Origin: a bacterium
GTDB lineage: Bacteria > Patescibacteria > Paceibacteria > Moranbacterales > UBA1568
Assembly: GCA_021821305.1 (NCBI GenBank)
Contig: JAKACP010000001.1
Location: 558,001-622,000, forward strand
Direction of reading: 5' to 3'
Length of the DNA: 64,000 bases
The notes beneath the pieces are model-generated. The model did not search any database, was not told the DNA's origin, and saw only the letters and a list, made by a program, of their open reading frames with translations. This document shows positions 53,569-61,137 of this stretch, piece by piece (position 1 is the stretch's first letter; every line of letters begins with the position of its first letter). A program made the translations under genes and the position numbers.

Positions 53569-55044
53569 TTATACCTGGCGCGAACCGTCCTTCCGGAACA
53601 GTTTCAGCAAGGGAGCGATATCAGCATCCGTGAGCTCCTTGAACGCGAGAAGGGGGAGATAGTAGAGCGCGAACAGGAGAACGCCGGAAGCCATGAACGA
53701 GATCGGACCGGAGGGGAGTATCGTCGAAAGAAGCGCTGTAGCGATCGCGGAGCCGATGGAGACGGACCACAGCTTCGCCGAAAGCGAGACGGCGAAATGA
53801 CGTGCCGTGTAGGCGAGTATGACAACCATGAGCAGGAACGAGACGATCGACGTGGCCGCGGCCGCACCCTCGATGCCGAATGGCGGGATGAGCAGGAAAT
53901 TGAGCAGGAGCGCGACGAGGACACCGAGAGCCGAGAGCTTCATCGGGATCCTGACCTGACCGGCACCGGAAAGCGCGAATGCGAGGACATAGAAGACGGT
54001 AAGGAATCCGGCGCCGAGCGAGAAGATGCTCATCGCGTCGGCCGCACCGAGGTAACGGTTCCCGTAGAAGAGGCGGAGTATCGGTTCGGCATAGACCGCA
54101 AGGAGCGTGACGAACGGGAAGAGGAGGAAGGCCATGAGGCGAAGCGATTTACCGACGAGCGAACCGGTTTCCTCCGGACCGCGATCGGCCTGCGCCTTGG
54201 CGATGGCTGGGACCATCATGACCGCGAGCGCGTAGAAGAGATAGTACGGGATGCGCCCGACGGTGATCGCCGCGTTGTAGAGGCCGGTCGCGACATCGTC
54301 CTGGAGGATCGCCTTCACGAGATAGAGATCGAGCGTGAGCACGAGCTCGTAGAAGACGAGGAAGAGCGTGAGCGGCCAGGCATACGCGAGGAGCAGTCTG
54401 CCGGAAAACGAGAATCCCTCTTCCGGCTTCTGCGAGAAGGACCGCTTGGTGATGATCGAGTCGGCGACCAGTCCGACGAAGAAGACCGAGAGCGGCGCGA
54501 GGATGTATCCGGCGACTGATCCGGGAAGACCGAAGAGGAAGGCAAGTCCGACGATGAAGAGGAGCCGCGCGAAGGAACGGATGATCTTGAGCGTTGCCTG
54601 GAAGCGGAAATAGTGGAGGCCGCTGTAATAGTGGATATAGAAGGATGCCGCGGCGAACGCGGGAATGATGAGCGATGAAAAGGCGAAGAGTGGGGTGAGA
54701 CTCGGATCGCCGAGAAGCCGCGCGATGAGCGGAGAAGCGAGGAAGAATATCACGGTAAGACTCCCCATGACGACCGCCTGCAGTTTGGCGCCCTCGCGCT
54801 TGATAATCGGGACCTTCCACGGAGCTTTCTCGAAGACCTCGGAGAGATATTTCGACATCGCGGTCGGGAGCCCGTTGCCCACGAGGACGATGATCATGGT
54901 CGTGAGCGTGATGACGAGGCCGTAGCGGCCGTAATCGGCCGGTCCGAGGATCCGTCCGACCGAGGCGTGCACGACATAGCTCGCGATATTGAAGACGACT
55001 TCGGAGGCGGTGAGCCAGACGAGCGCACGGGAGAAGTTTTTCAT
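53569..55044 (-). CDS. polysaccharide flippase (Wzx/MATE-like, MOP superfamily)
   Basis: 491 residues, about 14 membrane helices. VGRILGPADYGRYGLVITL is the N-terminal MOP flippase signature, and the second half repeats LYLVKAILQDDVATGLYNAAI. It would move a lipid-linked glycan outward. It is the second flippase of the window, not closely similar to the one at 20434. It overlaps the upstream kinase-like gene by 4 bases (55041-55044). Confidence 0.88.
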   Translation of the reverse strand: MKNFSRALVWLTASEVVFNIASYVVHASVGRILGPADYGRYGLVITLTTMIIVLVGNGLPTAMSKYLSEVFEKAPWKVPIIKREGAKLQAVVMGSLTVIFFLASPLIARLLGDPSLTPLFAFSSLIIPAFAAASFYIHYYSGLHYFRFQATLKIIRSFARLLFIVGLAFLFGLPGSVAGYILAPLSVFFVGLVADSIITKRSFSQKPEEGFSFSGRLLLAYAWPLTLFLVFYELVLTLDLYLVKAILQDDVATGLYNAAITVGRIPYYLFYALAVMMVPAIAKAQADRGPEETGSLVGKSLRLMAFLLFPFVTLLAVYAEPILRLFYGNRYLGAADAMSIFSLGAGFLTVFYVLAFALSGAGQVRIPMKLSALGVLVALLLNFLLIPPFGIEGAAAATSIVSFLLMVVILAYTARHFAVSLSAKLWSVSIGSAIATALLSTILPSGPISFMASGVLLFALYYLPLLAFKELTDADIAPLLKLFRKDGSRQV

Positions 55045-55643
55045 AGGGAGCCGAGGATATCGGAAAACACCGCTTCTTTCGATCGTCCGGCATCGATGAC
55101 GATGAAGTTGCGCCGTTTCGCCTGCGCGAGGAACAGCGCCCGCTTCGCCTCGAGGTACCCGATGCCCTGTTCGGGGACTCGCTCGCGGGACATGACTATT
55201 TCGGGATCGATATCGAGATAGAACGCCTTGTCGGCCTCGGGCAGGAACAGATCGAGAACGTACCTGCCGACACGGACGATCCAGGCGTCGGAAAGGTAGG
55301 AAAGATTGACGAGCGAGTCGTAGAACGAACGGTCGGAGAGCAGATAGTCGACATGCTCCCGCTCAAGTCTGCGACGGAGGAACCGGAAACGGAGGAAATC
55401 AAGCAAGAGGAATTTCTCACGCAACACGACCGACAACCACGAGGCGTCCGTCACCGCCCGGTCCTTGCCGGGCTCGAAGGCCTTTTGCCCCCTGAAAAGA
55501 CGGGCGAGGCGATTGGCGGCGGAAAACTCGGTCGCATGAAAATACGCGGCCGTACATCCCTTTTTCTCGATATGCTCCCGGAGAAGGGCGAGCTGGGTTG
55601 ATTTCCCCGACCCGTCGACGCCGCTTATCGTGATGAATCTCAT
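55041..55643 (-). CDS. dTMP-kinase-like P-loop NTPase
   Basis: 200 residues. Walker A GVDGSGKST near residue 8, then SDRSFYDSLVNLSY in place of the usual DRYxxS of thymidylate kinases, and RERVPEQ as LID region. Length and layout fit thymidylate kinase, but substrate residues differ enough that another small-molecule kinase is possible. In this glycan setting a role with nucleotide or sugar precursors cannot be excluded. The start at 55643 (rather than 55664) sits right beside the inverted-repeat element at 55644; the longer start would put part of that element into the protein. Confidence 0.72.
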   Translation of the reverse strand: MRFITISGVDGSGKSTQLALLREHIEKKGCTAAYFHATEFSAANRLARLFRGQKAFEPGKDRAVTDASWLSVVLREKFLLLDFLRFRFLRRRLEREHVDYLLSDRSFYDSLVNLSYLSDAWIVRVGRYVLDLFLPEADKAFYLDIDPEIVMSRERVPEQGIGYLEAKRALFLAQAKRRNFIVIDAGRSKEAVFSDILGSL

Positions 55644-55827
55644 AGAGTTTGTCGGAAAAGTCATGTCGAGCTAAAACTCAAAAATTTCGAGCGAAAATCG
55701 TAAAAATGGAGGAGGAATATCGAGATATTTCAACAAGATTTGAACGATTTGCAGCCGAAATTTTTGAGTTTTGGACGACAAGCATATTCTTTTCTCTCCT
55801 CTTGTAGTGAATTTTTCGACAAGCTCT
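55644..55827. mobile_element. 184-bp inverted-repeat element, MITE-like
   Basis: Outer arms of 20 bases (55644-55663 and 55808-55827) match in 17 positions; an inner pair of 17 bases (55673-55689 and 55756-55772) matches perfectly, with further pairing of AAATCGT inside. It holds no gene. The size and nested inverted repeats suggest a non-autonomous insertion or a very stable folded RNA. It abuts the start codon of the kinase-like gene on one side. Confidence 0.7.
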
Positions 55828-55867
55828 TATATCGAAGGGTAACAAAAAGTGCTAGTATAAGCAATGT

Positions 55868-57154
55868 ATGGGTTTCGAAAAAATTTCAAAATACGCCTTT
55901 TACGCCTTCCTTTTTCTCCTTCCGTTTCAGACGGTGCTTTTGCTGCGCGAGTCGTTCGTGGGAGGGGAGAAATGGCAGTACGGAGTCGTCGCTCTCTATG
56001 GCACCGACATTCTTCTTTTTCTGCTACTTGTATTATGGACGTTCAGAAGACACAAGATACAAAAGTCAGATTGGATTCTGGTCTTGCTCCTTTTTTGGTC
56101 CGGATTGTCGATAACGTGGGCAGGGGACCAGGTGCTGGCCCTGTATTTTTCCATAAAGCTCGCGCTTGCGATCGGCGTGTTCTTTCTTGCGCGGTCGATC
56201 GATGACGCGGATGCGAAGACGACGGTGAAAGTCTTGATCGCGGCCGCGGTACTCCAGGCCATGATCGGAATCGGGCAGTTCATGACACAGAGCACGTTCT
56301 CCTCGTCGCTTCTCGGGATGAGCGCGCACGAATCATGGCAAGCGGGAACATCGGTACTCAAGAACGAAGGCGGACGGTGGCTCCGCGCCTATGGGTCACT
56401 GCCGCATCCCAATATCCTCGGTGGATTCTTGGGAGCTACGCTCGTATTAGGCATTTCGTATTACGTATCATCCATGCGTTCCGTTGTTGCGAATGGACGA
56501 CTGATGCGGACATTTCGTATCTTGTATCTCGTATCTTGTGTCTTGCTTCTCCTTGGGCTCATCCTGACGTTCTCCCGGACCGCGTGGCTGGGGGCCGCTA
56601 TCGGATTCCTCGCGTACGCGTGGGCGACCTTGAAAAAGAACGGCTCCGGAAAGGCCTTATTGAAAGCATATATCGTGCTCGGTATCACGGGAGCGGTGTT
56701 CGTCGGGATCCTGCATGAGACCGTTTTCCCCCGCTTCGACGGCGCGACCATCGGACGCGAGGGATCGGTTTCGGAACGAGCGCTTTCGCTCGAGGATGCG
56801 CGGACGATTGTCGCCGCTCATCCGTTCGTCGGAGTCGGATCGGGAAACTCCACGGCGGCCATCATCGAAAGCGAGCCCGACCGCCCGATATGGAGCATCC
56901 AGCCCGCGCACGACGTGTTCGTGCTCGTGTTCGCGGAGCTCGGCATGGTCGGACTCGTACTGTTCTCGATTTTTCTCGGATCGATCCTGTACCGGTCGCG
57001 GCGGGGTGCGGACACGATATTCGCGATCGCGTTCCTGACACTTCTCCCGAGCCTCTTTCTCGACCACTGGCTCTGGACATCGCACTTCGGCATCCTCCTC
57101 ATCTTCCTCTTCGCCGGTCTTGCGACCCGTGGCCGCGACGAAGCACTCGGATAA
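55868..57154 (+). CDS. O-antigen ligase/polymerase-like membrane protein (Wzy_C family)
   Basis: 428 residues, about 11 membrane helices, with the large outer loop and GRWLRAYGSLPHPNILGGFL segment typical of WaaL/Wzy_C proteins, then LILTFSRTAWLGAAIGF. VGVGSGN and the Arg-His pairs RLPHPN and QPAHDVF are the conserved family spots. It joins glycan chains to an acceptor or polymerises them. Two short insertions resembling the AC-rich repeats fall in loops: RRHKIQKS (56043-56062) and the TTTCGTATCTTGTATC stretch (56513-56545), which codes FRILYLVSCV. Confidence 0.85.
   Translation: MGFEKISKYAFYAFLFLLPFQTVLLLRESFVGGEKWQYGVVALYGTDILLFLLLVLWTFRRHKIQKSDWILVLLLFWSGLSITWAGDQVLALYFSIKLALAIGVFFLARSIDDADAKTTVKVLIAAAVLQAMIGIGQFMTQSTFSSSLLGMSAHESWQAGTSVLKNEGGRWLRAYGSLPHPNILGGFLGATLVLGISYYVSSMRSVVANGRLMRTFRILYLVSCVLLLLGLILTFSRTAWLGAAIGFLAYAWATLKKNGSGKALLKAYIVLGITGAVFVGILHETVFPRFDGATIGREGSVSERALSLEDARTIVAAHPFVGVGSGNSTAAIIESEPDRPIWSIQPAHDVFVLVFAELGMVGLVLFSIFLGSILYRSRRGADTIFAIAFLTLLPSLFLDHWLWTSHFGILLIFLFAGLATRGRDEALG
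56513..56545. repeat. TATCTTGTAT-type repeat inside the ligase gene
   Basis: TTTCGTATCTTGTATCTCGT and neighbours resemble the reverse complement of the ACAAGATAC units of the AC-rich family. Read as hydrophobic codons of a membrane helix. Confidence 0.4.
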
Positions 57155-57190
57155 AAAGACCGCCTCTGCCGATGGGGCGAGGCGGTCTTC
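57150..57190 (-). terminator. terminator downstream of rtcB
   Basis: AAGACCGCCT/AGGCGGTCTT stem; on the minus strand the T-run CTTTTTATC follows. It lies between the convergent stops at 57154 and 57209. Confidence 0.85.
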
Positions 57191-57208
57191 GTGCCTTTCT
57201 GGCGGAAA

Positions 57209-58711
57209 CTAGTACATGATCACCGAGACCGGCTGCATCCGGGCGACTGGTTTCACGATACCGTTTTCCTTGACGGAGGCGATCACGTCGTCGGCGCGCT
57301 TGTAGTGGGACGAGTCCTGCTCGATCACGCGCGAGGAGCGGCCGTTGTAGAGCGTGACGCCTTTCGTTTTCAATTTCGCGTCGAGCTCGGCCTTGTTCTC
57401 CGGGACGACGTCGTCGGTCTTGTTCGCCGATTTTCCGGCACCGTGGTTGCACGAGTAGAAGCTCGATTCGTTCCCGTCCTGCCCGACGCAGAGGTAGGCC
57501 TCGGTCGACATGGAGGTCGGGATGAACGCCGGCTCGCCGGTCTCGCCGAAGACCGGATGGTCCGACATGCGGGAAGGGCCGTAGGCGCGGGAGGTCCCGT
57601 TCCGGTGGACCCAGAGCTTCTTCCCGTAGTGCTCCTCCTGGGAGACGAGGATATGCGGCATATCGTAGAGGAGTTCGAATCCCGGATCGCGTCCGAGGAC
57701 CTCCTCGACGGTGCGGGCGACATTGTGCGTGATGACGGCCCGGTTCGCGTGAGCGAAGTTGGAGCAAGCGTTGCGCGCGGCCATATAGAGCCTGCCGTCC
57801 TCGCCGTCGCCGTCATAGGTGATGAGCGGCTCCTTCCTGCCGAAATCGGATTCACGGATCTTCCTCGCGATCTCGCTCACGATCTTGCGATAGGGCGTCC
57901 GCCAGAAGAATCGTCCGATGTTCATGAGGATCGCGGTCGACTTGTGCTCGCGCTTCTTCGCGGTGTACATGTACATCGTGTACTGGCCGAGGATACCGGA
58001 GCCGCAGTGCACCATGAAGAGGTACTGGCCCTTCTTCACGCCGAGTTTCTCCGCGAGTACCGGATCCTCGATGTCGGATACTTTCATGAGATCGAGGAAG
58101 TGGTTGCCGGCGGCGCCGAGGATGCCCGAGCGGAACTGCGCGAAGAAGAGGAAGAGGCTGGGGATGATGTTCCGGATATCCTTGCGGCTCATTTCCCGCT
58201 CGAAGAAATTCCCGCGGTCGAGGGAGTTTTCCGCCTCGTATTTCGTCTTGATGCCGAGATGCTCGATGAGAGGCCGGATACCCGCGCGCGCGATATCGAC
58301 GATGACGCGGAAGGGGAGATAGGTCCCGAGATACGCCTTGGTGGGGACGCGGGGGACGAGCGCTCGGAACAGCTTCTCGATCTCCTCGGGCGTCGTGTTC
58401 TCGTCGGTCAGGTTCGACCGGACGAGGCGCATACCGCACGCCGGGTCGCTGTCGTTGACCTGGGGCAGGATATGATGCTCCGACGTGACGGTCGTACCGG
58501 TCGCGTTCTTGCGGCCAGGCTTGGAATGGACGTCGGCCATGGCGGCGATGTGATGAAAGACCGAAGTGTTGCTCGCGACGCTCTCCATCTGATGCATGGT
58601 CTCTTCGGCCGGCATGAGCCCTTCCTGGACATGGAACACGACCGGGACCTTCATCTTGCCGGTCTTCATCTCGCGTTTATAGGGGGAGATTTCCCTGACA
58701 TTGTAAGGCAT
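57209..58711 (-). CDS. rtcB: RtcB-like RNA ligase, divergent lineage
   Basis: 500 residues. RtcB joins RNA 3'-phosphate or 2',3'-cyclic phosphate to 5'-OH ends. Key residues occur in order: Asp/His in MADVHSKPG, Cys in DPACGM (usual DIGCGM), His in AGNHFLDL, His in MVHCGSG (usual HSGSRG), His in THNVAR, RNGTSRA (usual KGATRA) and the guanylylated His in NHGAGK (usual HGAGR). All catalytic side chains are kept, but motif flanks differ, so this is a separate clade or a changed specificity. No RtcA, archease or tRNA-repair partner was seen nearby. No SD is visible upstream. Confidence 0.9.
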   Translation of the reverse strand: MPYNVREISPYKREMKTGKMKVPVVFHVQEGLMPAEETMHQMESVASNTSVFHHIAAMADVHSKPGRKNATGTTVTSEHHILPQVNDSDPACGMRLVRSNLTDENTTPEEIEKLFRALVPRVPTKAYLGTYLPFRVIVDIARAGIRPLIEHLGIKTKYEAENSLDRGNFFEREMSRKDIRNIIPSLFLFFAQFRSGILGAAGNHFLDLMKVSDIEDPVLAEKLGVKKGQYLFMVHCGSGILGQYTMYMYTAKKREHKSTAILMNIGRFFWRTPYRKIVSEIARKIRESDFGRKEPLITYDGDGEDGRLYMAARNACSNFAHANRAVITHNVARTVEEVLGRDPGFELLYDMPHILVSQEEHYGKKLWVHRNGTSRAYGPSRMSDHPVFGETGEPAFIPTSMSTEAYLCVGQDGNESSFYSCNHGAGKSANKTDDVVPENKAELDAKLKTKGVTLYNGRSSRVIEQDSSHYKRADDVIASVKENGIVKPVARMQPVSVIMY

Positions 58712-58801
58712 AGTGCTGAGTAACTGTTCAAATTCTCACCGCAAGCAAACAGGAACGAAGGAGGCGGGAGTGTCCGCCATAAAAAACTGAGGAAGACGCC
58801 G

Positions 58802-59923
58802 CTAGAGCGAGGCGTAGAGCTTGCCGTACTCTTCGGCTGTCGTGGCGAGGTCGAAGTGCCTCTCGACGAACGCACGGGCGTTCTTGCCGAGTTCCGCGCG
58901 CCGGAGCGTGTCGCTCTCGAGCGTGTGGAGGGCCTTGAGAAAGGCCTCGTTCGAGCCTCGGGGTATGGTAACAGAGATATCGGGATTTGAAAACTCCTCG
59001 AAGTCGGGGAGATCCGTCAGGATGACCGGCTTGCCGCAGGCATAGGCCTCCACGATGACGAGCGGGATGTCGAATTTTCCGTGCATGTTGCCCACGGGAA
59101 ACGCGACGACATCGGCGAGGTTGTAGAGCGCGGGCATGTCGAACACCGTATCGGAGAAGGCGACCTTTGGCAGGAGATCGGCGGCCGCGAGCGCGGCGAC
59201 GACTTCTTTCTTCTTGGCGACATCCGCGGCGTTCTTGACCCGGCACGCGAAGATGAAACGGAGCGCGGAGTCCGGATGCGTGTTGAAGTGATGCATGAGG
59301 GACTCGACGAGGAGGTCCGTGGCGCCGAGGCGTGAATATTCGCCGGGATAGATCACGATGAAATCCTCGGCGGAGAAATGGAATTCGTCGAGCATGTCCC
59401 GATCCTTCTCTCTCGGCCTGTAGAGGTCGAGATCGATGCCTGGATAGATGCGGCGCACATCGGAGAATCCGAGCTCCTCGAGGCGCACTTTCGAGCGATC
59501 GGTATAGGCCACGAGCACGTCGGCGAAGAGGAGCGAGCGGAGTTCGTCCGGGGAGTACAGGTCCTCCCGGATCGTCGCGACGGTCTGGATCGTCTTGCCC
59601 TTCGTCGGCTTGGCGAGATTCCTGATGATGAGCGCGTTGCGCTTGGCGGGCGTGAAAAGGTAGTGCGTCACGTCGAAATCGCCACGACGGTTCCGTAGAT
59701 AGCGCAGGAGCTTGAGCTTCGCACCGAAGCCGAGCTCGGCTGACGGATAAACCGGTTCTTGCGTGACGGTTCCGGGAAGTCCGGTGATCTTCTCCGGCGT
59801 CGTGAGCACAGTCAACTCGGCACCGGTCACCGATTTCGCCAGGAAATAGGCGAAGTTCTTGGAGGCCTCGTCCCAAGGCGGAACGAGCGGGCGCGTGGCG
59901 AGAAGGACTTTTTTCATTGACAT
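58802..59923 (-). CDS. GT4 family glycosyltransferase
   Basis: 373 residues. N terminus MKKVLLATRPLVPPWDEASK, donor domain IVIYPGEYSRLGATDL and HGKFDIPLVIVEAYACGKPVIL with a modified E-x7-E (Asp-Ile-Pro before Glu). Donor unknown. Two start codons three bases apart in frame (59923 and 59917) are possible. It faces the hypothetical plus-strand gene at 60061 across a 137-base gap with no recognisable gene. Confidence 0.86.
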   Translation of the reverse strand: MSMKKVLLATRPLVPPWDEASKNFAYFLAKSVTGAELTVLTTPEKITGLPGTVTQEPVYPSAELGFGAKLKLLRYLRNRRGDFDVTHYLFTPAKRNALIIRNLAKPTKGKTIQTVATIREDLYSPDELRSLLFADVLVAYTDRSKVRLEELGFSDVRRIYPGIDLDLYRPREKDRDMLDEFHFSAEDFIVIYPGEYSRLGATDLLVESLMHHFNTHPDSALRFIFACRVKNAADVAKKKEVVAALAAADLLPKVAFSDTVFDMPALYNLADVVAFPVGNMHGKFDIPLVIVEAYACGKPVILTDLPDFEEFSNPDISVTIPRGSNEAFLKALHTLESDTLRRAELGKNARAFVERHFDLATTAEEYGKLYASL

Positions 59924-60060
59924 ACGACTTCGTTCGTGGTAAGAATTATCCCATCGACATCGTTCTTTGAAAGGGAATCTATCGGGAAAAACCTACTCGT
60001 ATTGTACAGCATTTTCCTCCCGCTGTGGAGGCTTCATGGGACATCAAAAGGGGATTTGGA

Positions 60061-60600
60061 ATGGAAATAACAGGATTGGAGTGGGAATACATCGATAGAT
60101 TCGAGTTCGTCGTGGTGATAGGTTGCTTTCTGACGTTGACGCACAAGTGCCTGCATACGCTCTGGTATGCGACACGCGCGCCGATTTCGCCGGAAAGCGT
60201 CCTGATCGTAGCCGCAAAGGCATTCGGGTGGGCCGCATTGTTATCGTTCTACCTCATGTTCCGCGTGGATACGCTCATCATCGCCGGATTCATCGGCTGG
60301 CCGATCATCTTTCTCGCCGTGACCACGGGAGTGCTCGCACTCGCATCGATCTCAAGCATCATGGTCTATTCGGGGCTCTGCGGAAGATGTGCCGACCGAC
60401 TGTCCGCACCTATCAGGAGACGACTGGTGGCTCTGGAGGTGTTCCTGACGAGGCTCATGATCGCATCGATCTCAGGAGCCATGTACTGCTTCGGGACTTG
60501 CAGAGAATACGCTGATCGATTGTCTCCGCTCGTAAGAAAACAGGTGGATGTGCTGAGAGACAGGCTTCGGATGCTCTCCATGCGCTTCGCTCAGAAGTAA
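60061..60600 (+). CDS. membrane protein with internal duplication, unknown
   Basis: 179 residues: about three membrane helices, then two similar units of about 40 residues. Unit 1 reads ASISSIMVYSGLCGRCADRL, unit 2 ASISGAMYCFGTCREYADRL, each with a Cys, a CADRL/YADRL end and a basic amphipathic helix after it. The DNA also shares TCGCATCGATCTCA, so the duplication is fairly recent. No function is assigned. ATG 60061 has an AGGGG upstream and is preferred over the GTG at 60025. It is followed by a terminator. Confidence 0.6.
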   Translation: MEITGLEWEYIDRFEFVVVIGCFLTLTHKCLHTLWYATRAPISPESVLIVAAKAFGWAALLSFYLMFRVDTLIIAGFIGWPIIFLAVTTGVLALASISSIMVYSGLCGRCADRLSAPIRRRLVALEVFLTRLMIASISGAMYCFGTCREYADRLSPLVRKQVDVLRDRLRMLSMRFAQK

Positions 60601-60642
60601 ACAGCATTCACCCTTCCTTCACACACGAAGAAGGGCAATCAG

Positions 60643-60672
60643 AACAGCTCGACAATCGGGCTGTTTTTTCTT
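60643..60672 (+). terminator. rho-independent terminator
   Basis: AACAGCTC/GGGCTGTT stem (one G-T pair) followed by TTTTTTC. About 45 bases after the stop of the gene at 60600. Confidence 0.75.
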
Positions 60673-60720
60673 TTATTCATGCCGCGAGATATTCAACAGG
60701 CTCTTCGCCTCGTTCCGGGA

Positions 60721-61137
60721 CTATCGCTCGAGATAGATCGATTTCTTTTTTTTCTGGCCGTCTTCGACGGTGATGGTGACCCTGCCGGCGATATCCGAGG
60801 CAGAAAGATCAATGATCCGTTTTTCGCCGCGCGCGATCGGGACGGTTCCCGAAGCGAGAGTCTCACCGCCGCCGGAAACCGTGTAGGTGAACTCCGCTTC
60901 GTCCGAATGGTTCTCGATGAAGAATCCGGAGGAGAGCTCGCCGCGTTCCTCGAACGCGATGACCCAGTATTCCTTGCCATAGTCGGGATCGAGATCACGA
61001 TCGATCTTCCAGGAAAGGAACGCCGCGCTCACGACGAAGAGAGCGAGGAAGAGTGATGCCAGCGCCGTCTCGGGAGCGATACGTTTCGCCCGGGACACGA
61101 AGCGGGACATGAGAGCGCGATATTTATTTCCGTTCAT
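60721..61137 (-). CDS. anchored extracytoplasmic beta-sandwich protein, partner of GT-C-like enzyme
   Basis: 138 residues. Basic N terminus, one membrane helix (about 24-44, TALASLFLALFVVSAAFLSW), then an Ig/CARDB-like beta domain (FFIENHSDEAEFTYTVSG, RVTITVEDG). No catalytic motif. It overlaps the end of the GT-C-like gene by 14 bases, so translation is coupled. It recalls the anchored partner proteins beside other GT-C genes of this window (6405 and 34962). Confidence 0.66.
   Translation of the reverse strand: MNGNKYRALMSRFVSRAKRIAPETALASLFLALFVVSAAFLSWKIDRDLDPDYGKEYWVIAFEERGELSSGFFIENHSDEAEFTYTVSGGGETLASGTVPIARGEKRIIDLSASDIAGRVTITVEDGQKKKKSIYLER

Noticed and set aside
57191..58723. 510-codon plus-strand open frame opposite rtcB
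   Set aside because: Antisense artefact; rtcB on the other strand has all catalytic motifs.
58765..58785. Terminator after the GT4 gene at 58802
   Set aside because: GGCGG/CCGCC stem is only 5 bp and lacks a T-run on the minus strand.
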